Made by a program: the position numbers and the translations under genes. Below are positions 33,872-44,401 of a DNA stretch of 64,000 bases, in pieces; within the stretch, counting starts at the first letter, position 1; each line of letters starts with the position of its first letter. Origin of the DNA: Merluccius polli. Lineage: Eukaryota; Chordata; Actinopteri; Gadiformes; Merlucciidae. The stretch is from contig JAOPHQ010005707.1 in NCBI GenBank assembly GCA_030340625.1, positions 219,726-283,725 on the forward strand. Direction: 5' to 3'. The notes under the pieces are model-generated. The model was not told the DNA's origin. It searched no databases and saw nothing but the letters and a program-made list of their open reading frames with translations.

Positions 33872-35975
33872 AATGGACGGGGAACTAAACAGAGAGTTTA
33901 TAGAATGTGGGGGGTGTCCTGGGGACACCATAGGAGAGCAATGGAAATAAATCACGCTCCAATTGATTAGTGGGTGTACACCGAATACACGGAAAGATAA
34001 TGGAGGGTCACGAGGTGACCTGGATGTGGCTCCAGGAGAAGGGACAGATACCTGGAGATGAGAAGTAGGACAAATTGTTGCCCTATCTGGTGGAGGCCGA
34101 GAGGACTGTGTTAAAAGAGTTAGAAAGGCACAAGGCAGAAGAGGGAAAGCAAAGTTGGGGAACAAAGAAGAAGTGGAGAGCAGCACTAGAAGAGAAAGAG
34201 GAGAGGAGAGCGTCAGTGCATACAATAGCATTAGCATGTGTAGCATTAGAAGCTCAGAAGGACAAAAACAAACCCAGGACGGTGACTAAGACTGAGACTG
34301 TGACTGCTTCACCGACGGGACCAACAGCCCCCCACCTAGACCCAGACACAGAGGCGCTATGGGCACACACAGCCTCTGACGACACAGCCGACATGAAAAT
34401 ACCTCCCCCGTTATCATACCAGGGGGAATCCAAGCCCCTGTTATCAATGTAAGAGGCGGGAAGTTAGACCTTGACACAGATTTACTAGACACGAGACAGA
34501 AGCAGTCACACGGCAGCAATGGGAATCATTTGTACAAGACCAAAAAGATTACCATTGCAGCAGCCACGAGGGAATTGAAGGAAAGGCAGGGGGATTTAGA
34601 GGTGCTAATACAGGACACACAGCGAGAATTAGCAGCGAGACACACCGGTCAGAATACGGGTTACGAATTAGGGCAAGACACAGAGGGAAGCATAGCCGGA
34701 GCTAGATGGGGACTGACGGCACCAAACGCAAGGGGACGTCGTGGCAGCCGGTGGCCGACTACAATAAGGACAACAAAAACTCAGGCAGGCGTTGGCGCTC
34801 CCGTAGCCATAACAACCCGCGAGAGTAATGGTACTAAGCATACTAAGAGCCAACTGTCAGATGGCCACGCCTCCCCTGACCTAACAAGGAGCAGGGAGGG
34901 GGATGATATGTCACCATTTAAACTAAAGGAAATTAGATTGAAGCTCAGTCAGACAGCCCAGGCTACAGTACAGACCGAGGACAATGACAGCTCAGATGAA
35001 ATAAGGAGAGAAGAGGAGGCGTGTGATTGGCTGGCCGAGGAAAAGCTTAAGGAATTAATGGGGGAGAGATATCCAGTAAATATAACAGGAACAATGACCG
35101 TACGTAATGACCCCTCCACACCCCGCCCTTTATTTCATCAGAACAGAGAGAGCACTGAGAGGGTACAGCAGAATGAGCAGTTTGCATGGCCACTCACTAC
35201 ACGCGCCACATGATCTCAACAACAGGGGGAGGGTGACCATATAATGCTGGGAGCGAATGGGAAAGAATGTAGCGTGCCGTCCGCCTATGCAATGCCATTA
35301 GTAGCTAAAAGTGATGGAAAAAAGATGTATCAACCTTTTAGCTTTACAGATATGAATAGTATTTTGGAGAAAATGCCCGCTCCCACTGAAGGAGGGCGTA
35401 AATGGATGGATACGTTCAGTCAGTTAAACGGTTGGACTCTGTGCATGGGAGATTGGAGAGGATTAATTGGCCATCAACTCCCTACGCATGAGCAACAGCG
35501 AATTGAGCTTGCCGCTAACACAGTAAGCACACCTGATGATCAATTATTCTGTCCACTGGCCACCATATTGGGCAGAGTGATGCGCGACATATACCCGGTG
35601 CCAGATGGAGCCTTACACTCCCTGTCATTTACACGAAAAGAGAAGGAATGCATGCCAGAATTCCTTATGAGGTGCAAAACTGTGTGGACTGAGATAGCGG
35701 GGGCTCACCCTAGCAAGGATAAATTACAGGCATCATTATTCAGGAAGGCAATTCTAGATGGAATGCCAAAAGCAGTGCGGGGCCGAATGAGGGAGAATCC
35801 CGATCTAGTAGGATGCCATACTGACCGGCGGGAAAAACACCTGACTCAATTTGTGCGTCAGGAGGAGGAGAGGCAGAGGGACCTTAAGTCTGATCTGGCT
35901 ACTAATACGGCCCAGTTGTTGAAATTACAATTAGAGAAAGAACGGCGTAAGCTAAATGAAGCTAAAAACCATTAA
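33872..35975 (+). pseudogene. Endogenous retrovirus gag (ERV-C), broken
   Basis: A start at 33872 opens a short frame that stops at ~33950. Further frames are 34075-34452 (charged, Lys/Glu-rich, matrix-like), 34530-35213 and 35244-35975. The last (243 codons) resembles gamma-type capsid: YQPFSFTDMNSILEKMP, WMDTFSQLNGWTLCMGDWRG, and an MHR-like ECMPEFLMRCKTVW, ending in a charged helical tail (QLEKERRKLNEAKNH). The zinc-knuckle nucleocapsid and pol are absent; the sequence then changes to non-coding family sequence. Stops and frameshifts in the first half disable it. It is the only recognisable capsid among the three related retroviral bodies here. Confidence 0.75.
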
Positions 35976-36143
35976 AACAAAGCAGCCAAATGTTACAGCA
36001 GCCTAAAGCAGAGGCACAGCAGGGCAGCACTAGAGCTGCAAGAAGTACTTAGATAAGGAGATCTAAAAAAGAGAGGGGCAATAAAGAGTTATGCAGGAGT
36101 TTACCCTATAATACTACTACTACGATGACGACTACTACTAATG

Positions 36144-36197
<54 letters not shown>

Positions 36198-36250
36198 GTA
36201 ATGATAATGCATTTTATTTAAGGTGCCTTTCCAAAAACACAAGGTTGCCT
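35976..36250 (+). mobile_element. ERV-C internal fragment and (TAA)n tract
   Basis: AGATAAGGAGATCTAA ... GAGTTATGCAGG..TTTACCCTATAATA matches 57520-57600 and 48150-48200 in the other two copies. A (AAT)n run (36138-36196) follows; the sequence after it (AAGGTGCCTTTCC ... AAGGTTGCCTTAC) looks like the tail of a minus-strand LINE. Confidence 0.6.
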
Positions 36251-36869
36251 TACAAAACAAAATGGTAAAGGGACAACCAGCTCAGTATGTCCAGGGGGAT
36301 AACAGACACAGAGGGGTTAGAATATCCACTAGTCAACACGCGGGAGCTAGTTGATCCACTAGTCAACACGCCCCCAAGCGAACGAGTTTTCAAGGTGGCG
36401 CGATGTCGCGGATAATTCGCGTATAGTGGGGCTTCTAGTAGGGTTGTGCCGATGGACGAGGACATCGTCCATCATGATGGCTGACTGACATCACGATGGA
36501 GAGCCACCATCGTGATGCCACGCCCCCCTCGTCTGACACACACTAATCCTATAGTCTCTTCTATAGTTATTACCTAAAAACTTTGCAGGGATTGCTCTCT
36601 AAATAAATTGAAAATATAACTAATGGTCCATATAAAGTGCTGTAAGTTAACTAGGGCTGCCCCCTAATAGTCGGCTTTTAGTCGAACACGTTTTCATTAG
36701 TCGAGCAAAAAGTAAAACATCAAAATAAGAAGGCATGAGCATCGCAAACCGAATACATCCGTGGTCGCAACAAGCCCTGATTTAACTCATCGCTGCAGAA
36801 ATACTGACCAATACACCTGGGCAGGTAGACACCGCTAGACACACGGAACTCATACCATATCATAGTGGT

Positions 36870-38041
36870 AACCAATTTGCTCTCGGCGAGGGCGGTCGCA
36901 TTTTGCTCCCTCTCCTCCCCTTATCTCTCCCTGCTCTGCTTCTCTCGTCTTGTCCAGTCTTTTGTCTTCTCCTCTGAGAGACTCCTACGGATTGCTCTTC
37001 AACTAAAACCATGGATTTGATCAACTGGTCGCTCAGCGCAATTGACACCATTTTCTCGACGAAGTCAGCCGGTTCGGAGGAGCCGGACTGCCCTCACGGA
37101 ACTTATGCAGCTGGTTATTCCTTGGACTCTTGGGAGAAGTGGCGTGTGGTTTGCCTGGCTGCTCTCTCCGTTGAGGACGTCGAAGATATCTACCTATTTG
37201 GAACCATGATCACAGGTCTTTTGCTGATTGGATTGGGCTCTGCCCTGGTGTACCGGAAAATTACGGAAACGGCAACAGCTGTCAAATGCCCCATTAGGCT
37301 GCCCGACATGATTGATGCGATGGGTAGAGCTGCCGGTGCTCAGGCTATTGCCTTGAACCATAGGTTGGATTCGATCTCGGTAAGCCTCACTGCTCTACAT
37401 CGGAACCTGGATCGCTTTATGGACCAGAACCGCGGAGAGGCTTAAATTCGCCCCTCACCCAAAAAATTCCAATCCTATCTACTTTCGGCCCTCATATCAG
37501 CCGTGGCCTTGGCCAAGGCCACTGCTGGTTCAACGTCTTCCTCCCGAAGGATACTCCAACAAGCTCTCTCTCCCTCACCCTCCCCTTCTCCCACAAGCGC
37601 CTGTGATTTGTTGACATTCCCTGAGCCCTGATCAAGGCCGTCTCCATGGCTGTGTTATCGCCAAGAACTTTGAGACTGACTTTCAGTGGCTGGATGATGC
37701 CACTCACCCCAGGTGCTTCCCACGTCCTCGCTGCGTCTGCGTCTACTGTGTCCTATTATGTCTTCAGTGTGTCAGAGAACGCTGGCGTCTATTGACTGCC
37801 GCTTCTGACCCTGAGCCTGTGTTGTTTCATGTTGTTAAGTGTACTGTTTTATGTGCTCTGCTGAGGTTTTTTATTCCTGTGCCCAATCTGTAGTTTCCCC
37901 CCCCGGACTTCAGGCTGGGATACGTTTTTTTTTTCCTCCACTCTCCTTGTGTCTCTGCTGTATTCCTCCCCTTTCTTTTGTGTTATGCGTCCTTGGGTCA
38001 TTAAAAGGCGCAATAGAAAATAAATGTATTATTATTATTAT
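36870..38041 (+). mobile_element. Retroposon-like unit with ORF and L2-like 3' tail
   Basis: A pyrimidine-rich leader (about 36895-36985), an ORF (37011-37445), a ~590-bp 3' untranslated region, and a tail AAAAGGCGCAATAGAAAATAAATGTATTATTATTATTA. The tail resembles that of the L2 copy C at 21695-21725 (AAAGGTGCTTCTAAATA... ATGTATTATTA). The 5' border is a guess from the start of the pyrimidine-rich tract; no target duplication was identified. Confidence 0.55.
37011..37445 (+). CDS. Unknown 144-residue protein with one predicted membrane helix
   Basis: An intact frame from a strong start context (AAAACCATGG) to TAA. I do not recognise the family. Visible features: an N-terminal hydrophilic part with CPHGTYAAGYSLDSWEKW and three cysteines in all; an acidic SVEDVEDIYLF block; one strongly hydrophobic segment at about residues 61-82 (LFGTMITGLLLIGLGSALVY) followed by RK, the positive-inside pattern that would put the C-terminus in the cytosol; and a helical C-terminal region (residues ~95-138). 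It lies in a retroposon-like unit inside a hAT element. Absence of stops in a neighbourhood of decayed elements suggests a recent insertion or constraint. Alternatives are ORF1 of an unplaced LINE or a captured host exon. Confidence 0.6.
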   Translation: MDLINWSLSAIDTIFSTKSAGSEEPDCPHGTYAAGYSLDSWEKWRVVCLAALSVEDVEDIYLFGTMITGLLLIGLGSALVYRKITETATAVKCPIRLPDMIDAMGRAAGAQAIALNHRLDSISVSLTALHRNLDRFMDQNRGEA

Positions 38042-38485
38042 ACCGGTGATCACGGCTTTAGTTCCCCGTGTCTGATCGCTGTAATTCGGAGCGTGAATAT
38101 CGGTTGAATATCTAATATCTTTCTAACTTTAAAAAACACTTTAGTATTTTTTAAGACGATAGTCGCACATCCCTCGTAACTACGCCGTGAAGGTGAACCC
38201 TCCCGGACTCCGCTATTAATATGAACCGCTCCGCCGGAGGAGCCGCACATCCACACGCACCAGACACCAAAATACAAACAAACATGTGTTCCATTTGATT
38301 GCTTTTAAATAAAGTTATGTGCAGTTATACGGTTAAATACGATTATTAAAAGTGTTGGTCCATGCCGTTAATAGGCGGCCCGCTTCGTGGGCCCCCCGAC
38401 GACGATATCATCGTCCATCACGATGTTTTACTGTAAACATCAGCAACTGCCAATTTAAGGGACATCGCCCAACCCTAGCTTCTAG

Positions 38486-38701
38486 GTTCCTCGCGTGCCC
38501 GCTTGCGCGTAATCAAATGTTTCAAGTGGGTTTGTTGTTTCTTTCTTCTTTTCTACTTTTCTTCTTCTACAAGAGCCAATTAATATGCTCATCGCCACCA
38601 AGTGGTCAGGGTGTGAAATGCAATCTGTCAAAATGACGGACGGCCCTCAGATTTTTCCGTCACCGTTTTAAAATGACGGAAAATATTCGGTTAACGCGAC
38701 C
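38486..38701. other. Short unclassified repeat block
   Basis: Contains TTTTAAAATGACGGAAAATATTCGG and an earlier matching AAAATGACGGACGG, suggesting a small element edge. No gene. Confidence 0.35.
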
Positions 38702-38911
38702 CCTGGTTGGGACATAGAAAGTGCACATGTAGAGATCAATTATGTATTAGCGTCTGTGATTTGTTTCTGTGTTTTCGGTAGATTTGTTTTCTCTGTGTAT
38801 TTGTTTTATAAATGTGTATAAAAGTGTTTTAGTGTTTTGTGGGACAATTAGCAGACCAACAGCTCAGTTAAGGGGGGTACTATTCATTTAAACTATTCAT
38901 TCATTCAGTTA
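38702..38911 (+). mobile_element. ERV-C internal fragment, left of the Gypsy insertion
   Basis: GGGACATAGAAAGTGCACATG ... CAGACCAACAGCTCAGTTA matches 48300-48460 and 57700-57835 in the other retroviral copies. The match resumes at 44321 after the Gypsy element, so this is the insertion target. Confidence 0.75.
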
Positions 38912-39427
38912 TGTCGTGGTTTGCTTATGTTTGCATACGGGGAGTTTTTGTGTTTGTGTTTTTTCCCCGTGCTGTGTGTTGCTCTTGGTTGGCTTTTCTT
39001 CTTCCGCAGGCATTGGTTGTGGGCAGGTGCGGGGCGTGGCTTGTGGAGCCGGCAATTACGAGGCACACCTGTTTCCCATTGGGACTCCTTTATTAGGCTG
39101 GCTCGAACGTCCCTTCAGCGCCAGAGTATTCCGTCACACACGGTACCAGTGTTACTAGTAGCAATCTTCTTGTGAGTATTTTTGCGTGTTTTTTACGTTG
39201 GATTCTTACCTTGTTTTACCCTCTTCCCCAGACCTCGATCTCTTACCTGGGAGAGGTCCTCGTTGTCCCGGAGTCTCCAGTACTCCACCTACCTTGCCTA
39301 CCCGCTCCTGCCTCGACCTTCATCGCCTTTGTTTTTGTGTTGAGGCTTCACAATAAACCTTGTTCTACCTACCCGCCCTTTGTCTCCCGCGTTATGGGAT
39401 CCAGAAACTTTATGGCAAATCATAACA
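38912..39427 (+). repeat. Gypsy 5' LTR
   Basis: Runs TGTCGTGG...CATAACA. A TATA-like TTTATTAG near 39090 precedes the likely transcript start around 39120; AATAAA is at about 39352. The first transcribed bases GCCAGAGTATTC (39120-39131) pair with the primer-binding site just after the LTR. Confidence 0.95.
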
Positions 39428-39439
39428 GAATACTCTGGC
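39428..39439 (+). promoter_or_regulatory. Self-priming primer-binding site
   Basis: GAATACTCTGGC directly after the 5' LTR is the exact reverse complement of GCCAGAGTATTC at 39120-39131, near the expected mRNA 5' end. Known Tf1/sushi elements prime reverse transcription with their own folded 5' end; this match fits that mechanism and no tRNA match (TGG start) is present. Confidence 0.8.
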
Positions 39440-39443
39440 CATA

Positions 39444-40496
39444 ATGGATCCCGCGGAGACAGAGAGGGTCCGGTTGGCGCTCTCCTCTCAAGGAGTGCGA
39501 ATCGGGCAACACGACACCGATCTTCAGGACGTCTCCAGAGCTTTAACGTCGCTCTCCACCGGCATGGAACAGCTGGGGAATCGCCTGGAGCAAATGTTCG
39601 CTCGGGTTTTGTCCCTCACCACTCCCACAGTGTCCCTCGGACCAGCGGCGTCATCTAGCCTCGAACCACCTGTGGCGGCGTCCGTTACACCTCAGTTCCA
39701 GCCCCGCGAACCTTTTATTCCAACCCCACTCCGGTATTCCGGGGAGTTAGGCAGATGTCGGCAGTTTCTTCACCAGTGTGATCTTGTTTTCGGTCAGCAA
39801 CCCCTAACGTACGCAAGCGATAGAACTAAGACGGCGTATGTTATGAGCCTGTTGTCCGGCCAAGCCTCCGATTGGGCGGTAGCTATCTCATTTAACCGTC
39901 CTACCCTCGCCGGCTCGTACTCGGATTTTATTGACAACATGCGGGGGGTTTTTGACCACCCGGTCCAGGGGAAGGAGGCCAGCAGCCGACTACTTTCTCT
40001 TCGTCAGGGGGCGGACTCAGTCTCCCAGTTCGCTCTCAATTTTCGCATTCTCGCGGTGGAGAGTGGCTGGGACGACACGGCCTTGCAGAGTGTGTTTCTT
40101 AGAGGTCTGTCAGACCAGCTAAGGGACGAATTAGCTATAAGAGATGAGACTTTTTCGCTGGAGGATCTTATTGCGTTAGCTATTCGTTTGGACAATAGAC
40201 TCAGGGAGAGGCGCAGGGAGAGACAAGACCGCACTTCCGGGCAATCCGAGGCCTCCGCGTGGCCCACGGCTCGGGCTAGTTCCTCTCACCGTCAGGCGCA
40301 TCTCGATACCTCCTCCGGTTCCGATCCGGGAGTAGAACCCATGCAGGTTGGCAGGACGCGTTTGTCTGCGGCTGAACGCCGTCGTCGTACGATGAAAGGA
40401 TTGTGTTTGTACTGTGGGGAGGGAGGACATTTTGTGGATTCCTGCCCGCTTACGGGAAAAGGGGGGGGTTCATCAACGTCCGGGGCGCGTTGGTGA
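39444..40496 (+). CDS. Gypsy Gag polyprotein
   Basis: An intact 350-codon frame from ATG 39444, just after the primer-binding site. Order: a coiled N-terminus (residues ~1-60, VRLALSSQGVRIG...), a Pro-rich linker, the capsid-like retrotransposon gag domain (residues ~85-240; LRYSGELGRCRQFLHQCDLVF, ASDWAVAISFNRP, SVSQFALNFRILAVESGWDD), a basic hinge (RLRERRRERQDR) and one CCHC zinc knuckle CLYCGEGGHFVDSC at residues 321-334 for RNA binding. It forms the virus-like particle. The end overlaps pol, whose frame is -1 relative to gag; an AAAAGGGGGGGG run at 40457-40468 is a plausible slip site. It could still make protein. Confidence 0.9.
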   Translation: MDPAETERVRLALSSQGVRIGQHDTDLQDVSRALTSLSTGMEQLGNRLEQMFARVLSLTTPTVSLGPAASSSLEPPVAASVTPQFQPREPFIPTPLRYSGELGRCRQFLHQCDLVFGQQPLTYASDRTKTAYVMSLLSGQASDWAVAISFNRPTLAGSYSDFIDNMRGVFDHPVQGKEASSRLLSLRQGADSVSQFALNFRILAVESGWDDTALQSVFLRGLSDQLRDELAIRDETFSLEDLIALAIRLDNRLRERRRERQDRTSGQSEASAWPTARASSSHRQAHLDTSSGSDPGVEPMQVGRTRLSAAERRRRTMKGLCLYCGEGGHFVDSCPLTGKGGGSSTSGARW

Positions 40497-43400
40497 ACCA
40501 GACTGTTTGCTCCGCCACCTCTCCGTCTCGGATCCTAGTCCAGGCTCACCTGTTCGGTCCTCAGTCACCCATCCCTCTGTCTGTTTTTATTGATTCGGGG
40601 GCGGATGAGAACCTCATTGACTCAGTGTTTTGTTCAAAGGCCCAGTTACCTCTGGAGCCACTACCGACGCCCAGAGAGGTGCTTGCGTTGGATGGCCGAC
40701 TACTGGCTCGTGTAACTCACCGCACCCTCCCCGTTCACCTTCAACTATCCGGTAATCACCACGAGCGTGTTTCTCTTTATGTTACACCTTCTCCTACGTC
40801 GCCCATTGTACTCGCTCTTCCGTGGCTCCGACTTCACAATCCGCACATTGATTGGGCTACCTCCTCCATCGCTAGCTGGAGTGTTTTTTGTCACTCCCAT
40901 TGTCTTCGTTCTGCTATGCCTCCTGGCAAACTTCCTTCCACTTCACTATCGGCTAGTCCTATCGACCTCACTAATGTACCTTCTGTGTATCACGATCTCC
41001 AGGAGGTCTTTAGTAAGGATCGTGCACTGTCTTTACCTCCTCACCGTCCATACGATTGCGCTATCAACCTTCTGTCCGGTGCTTCTCTACCTTCTAGTAA
41101 GCTCTATAACCTATCACGACCGGAGAGGGAAGCCATGGAGGCCTACATCTCTGAGTCGTTGGCCAACGGCCTTATTCGTCCCTCTTCTTCCCCGGTGGGT
41201 TCGGGGTATTTCTTCGTTGAGAAGAAAGATAAGTCCCTGCGTCCTTGTGTGGATTACCGAGGCATAAACAACAATAAGAATAAGTATCCCCTTCCTCTGC
41301 TAGACTCCGCGTTTACACCACTTCACCAGGCCACTTTGTTCTCCAAACTAGATCTCCGAAACGCTTATCATTTGGTGCGTATTCGGGAGGGGGGACGAGT
41401 GGAAGACTGCATTCAACACTCCACTCGGTCACTTCGAGTATCTGGTTATGCCCTTTGGGCTCACTAACGCGCCGGCTATTTTTCAAGCACTCATTAATGA
41501 CGTCCTCCGGGACATGTTACATCACTTTGTCTTCGTTTACCTGGATGATATCCTCATTTTCTCCAGGAACCAAGCCGAACACGAGCAGCATGTGAGGTTG
41601 GTTCTCCAACGCCTACTCGAAAACAGGTTGTTTGTGAAAGCGGAGAAATGCGCTTTTCACACCAAGTCTGTCAGTTTTCTGGGGTTCGTTGTTAAGGAGG
41701 GTCGACTACAAGCGGATCCTGAAAAGGTGCGTGCGGTCGCTGAATGGCCGGTTCCGTCCTCTCGGAAGCAGCTCTGACGTTTTTTAGGGTTCGCGAACTT
41801 TTACTGACGTTTCATTAGAGACTATAGTCGAGTTGCGGCCCCACTGTCTAAGTTAACCTCCACCAAGGTTGTGTTCAGTTGGTCGGAGGCGGCAGACTCC
41901 GCGTTTACGCGTCTCAAGACGTTGTTTTCCTCCACTCCGGTCCTCAACCATCCGGATCCGTCCTTACAGTTCGTCGTGGAGGTGGATGCATCTAACACGG
42001 GGGTGGGAGCCGTACTCTTTCAACGATCTGCACGAGACAGTAAACTTCACCCGTGCTCATTTTTCTCTCGCCGTCTGAGTCCGGCCGAGGAGAACTATGA
42101 TGTGGGCAACCGGGAGTTGTTGGCGGTAGTTTTGGCTCTCCAGGAGTGGAGACATTGGCTGGAGGGAGCCGAGCATCCTTTTTTAGTGTGGACCGACCAT
42201 CGAAACCTGGCTTACCTCCAGACTGCGCGTCGCCTAAACTCTCGTCAGGCACGTTGGTCCCTCTTCCTGGGGAGATTTCGGTTTACCCTCATCTACCGTC
42301 CGGGTTCCAAGAATGGAAAGGCTGACGCCCTCTCCCGTCAGTTCGATTCCTCTGGGGCACAGTCGGTGGAGAGGAGCATTCTCTCCCCCGCCTGTGTCAT
42401 CGGGGCCGCCCGGTGGGAGATTGAGCAGGTGGTCCAAGATGCCCAGCAGGACCAACCCATCCCCGAGGGCTGCCCTCTTGGTCGACTGTTCGTCCCACCT
42501 GCAACACGCAGGGCAGTTCTTCAGTGGGGGCACGAGTCCAGAGTCGCGTGCCATCCGGGGGCTCACCATACTCAATCCCTCCTACGCCAACGGTTCTGGT
42601 GGCCTTCGATGACCGCTGACGTCAAGGAGTTCGTGGCGGCCTGCTCCCTCTGTGCTCGTGGCAAGTCTTCCCATCGCGCACCGGCTGGTCTTCTGCGCCC
42701 CCTGCTGGTTCCCCACAGACCCTGGTCTCACATCGCGGTGGACTTCGTCACGGGACTTCCTCCATCTGAAGGCAATACGGTCATTCTAACCATTGTTGAT
42801 CGTTTTTCGAAGACTGTACATTTTGTTCCCCTACCCAAGTTACCTTCTGCCCTAGAGACTGCGGACCTGCTCGTTCTACACGTGTTTCGTCTCCACGGCA
42901 TCCCCCAGGATAACGTTTCCGACCGCGGACCGCAGTTCTCATCTCGTGTATGGAAGGCATTCTGTCTGGCGTTGGGGGCATCAGTCAGCCTGTCATCTGG
43001 CTATCACCCTCAGACTAACGGCCAGACCGAACACGCCAACCAGGATCTGGGGTCGGCGGTGCGTCGCGGGTGAGCATCCTGTCTCCTGGGCCACCCACCT
43101 TCCTTGGGTGGAGTACGCCAGGAACTCGTTGGTCTGCTCGTCCACCGGTATGTCACCCTTCTCTGTTGCCCTGGGCTTTCAGCCCCCACTGTTTCCCGTA
43201 CAGGAGACGGAGGTGGCGGTTCCCTCCGTTCAAGAACATCTTCGGCGCATCCGCCGGGTCTGGCGGAACACCAGGGAGGCGCTGGGTCGTACGGCGGAGA
43301 GGAACCGGCAGGTAGCTGATCGTCACCATACTCCAGCCCCCGACTACCAGGTGGGACAGAGCGTTTGGCTCTCGTCCCGCGATCTGCCTCTCCGGAGAGT

Positions 43401-43793
43401 AACAAACTCACCCCCAAGTACATCGGTCCATACGTCATTTCTAGTATCATTAACCCCTGTGCTATCAAGCTTAAGTTGCCTCCTGCTCTCAATATACACC
43501 CAGTATTTCATGTTTCTCTGTTAAAGCCGGTATCGGTCAGTGCCCTCAACCCTCCGGCCGAGCCCCCACCACCCCCCCGGCTCGTCGATGACCACCCAGC
43601 CTATTCTGTCCGGGAGCTGTTGGACGTACGGAGGCAGGGTAGGGGGGTGCAGTACCTAGTCGATTGGGAGGGGTACGGGCCGGAGGAGCGGTCGTGGGTC
43701 TCCCGATCTATGATTTTGGATCCAACTCTAATCAGTGACTTTCATAGACGTTATCCGGACAAGCCGGGTCAGCCGCCAGGGGGCGTCCGTTGA
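40470..43793 (+). pseudogene. Gypsy Pol polyprotein with chromodomain, frame-broken
   Basis: Modules in order: aspartic protease (FIDSGADENLI, ~40587); reverse transcriptase (VEKKDKSLRPCVDYRGIN; palm YLDD at ~41537-41548); RNase H (VEVDASNTGVGAV ~41968; FLVWTDHRNLAYL ~42180); integrase zinc finger (HESRVACHPGAHHTQ ... CSLCARGK, 42530-42665) and DDE core (VDFVTGLPPS, VSDRGPQFSS, NGQTEHANQ); GPY module; chromodomain (GVQYLVDWEGYGPEERSWV, ~43650-43700). Defects: an extra base in a G run near 41393, a TGA at 41775, a frame change near 43065 and another near 43395. All modules survive, so the lesions are few and recent. Chromodomain integrases target chromatin-marked sites. Confidence 0.9.
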
Positions 43794-43804
43794 GGGGGGG
43801 GTAC
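43789..43804 (+). promoter_or_regulatory. Gypsy polypurine tract
   Basis: TGAGGGGGGGGTAC abuts the 3' LTR; such purine runs resist RNase H and prime plus-strand DNA. Confidence 0.75.
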
Positions 43805-44320
43805 TGTCGTGGTTTGCTTATGTTTGCACACGGGGAGTTTTTGTGTTTGTGTTTTTTCCCCATGCTGTGTGTTGCTCTTGGTTGGCTTTTCTTCTTCCGC
43901 AGGCATTGGTTGTGGGCAGGTGCGGGGCGTGGCTTGTGGAGCCGGCAATTACAAGGCACACCTGTTTCCCATTGGGACTCCTTTATTAGGCTGGCTCGAA
44001 CGTCCCTTCAGCGCCAGAGTATTCCGTCACACACGGTACCAGTGTTACTAGTAGCAATCTTCTTGTGAGTATTTTTGCGTGTTTTTTACGTTGGATTCTT
44101 ACCTTGTTTTACCCTCTTCCCCAGACCTCGATCTCTTACCTGGGAGAGGTCCTCGTTGTCCCGGAGTCTCCAGTACTCCACCTACCTTGCCTACCCGCTC
44201 CTGCCTCGACCTTCATCGCCTTTGTTTTTGTGTTGAGGCTTCACAATAAACCTTGTTCTACCTACCCACCCTTTGTCTCCCGCGTTATGGGATCCAGAAG
44301 CTTTATGGCAAATCATAACA
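43805..44320 (+). repeat. Gypsy 3' LTR
   Basis: 516 bp, identical in length to the 5' LTR and differing at five noticed transitions (for example GCACACGG for GCATACGG near the start, and CCAGAAGC for CCAGAAAC near the end). Confidence 0.95.
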
Positions 44321-44401
44321 AGTTATCTCCTCTACCGCTCGTCCACAGAAGTCCAGGGGTCAACCAGCGCTGGGGACTCGGTCAAGAGTTCAGGGAAGAG
44401 G
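44321..44401 (+). mobile_element. ERV-C internal fragment, right of the Gypsy insertion
   Basis: AGTTATCTCCTCTACC ... CCAGGGGTCAACCAGC matches 48564-48620 and 57940-58000 in the related copies, continuing the sequence broken at 38911. Confidence 0.7.

Larger units (their letters stand above)
36439..38477. mobile_element. hAT-type element with 8-bp target duplication
   Basis: The 2039-bp element starts TAGGGTTGTGCCGATGGACG and ends CATCGCCCAACCCTA. GCTTCTAG lies at 36431-36438 and 38478-38485, a perfect 8-bp duplication. ATCGTCC/ATCATGATGG words near both ends are subterminal repeats. A second element probably lies inside, from about 36663 (GGGCTGCCCCCTAATAGTCG) to about 38158 (CGATAGTCGCACATCCC), with GTTAACTA/CGTAACTA as a weak 8-bp repeat. 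No hAT transposase is present. Confidence 0.8.
38912..44320 (+). mobile_element. Gypsy LTR retrotransposon, Tf1/sushi-type, near complete
   Basis: Two 516-bp LTRs, gag, pol with chromodomain, primer-binding site and polypurine tract are in canonical order. AGTTA at 38907-38911 and 44321-44325 is the 5-bp target duplication. By eye the LTRs differ at five positions, all transitions, indicating a fairly recent insertion. Pol carries several frame defects, so the copy itself is probably inactive. Confidence 0.95.

Noticed and set aside
34075..34246. Minus-strand 135-codon frame at 33839-34246
   Set aside because: Antisense shadow of the purine-rich gag region; leucine/serine content comes from GAG/AGA codons on the other strand.
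35230..35975. Domesticated capsid gene
   Set aside because: The frame is clean but sits between broken gag frames after a primer-binding site, and ends at family-typical non-coding sequence, so retroviral decay is the simpler reading.
38911..39444. Several 60-90-codon frames repeated at 38911-39444 and 43735-44421
   Set aside because: They are readings through the two Gypsy LTRs.
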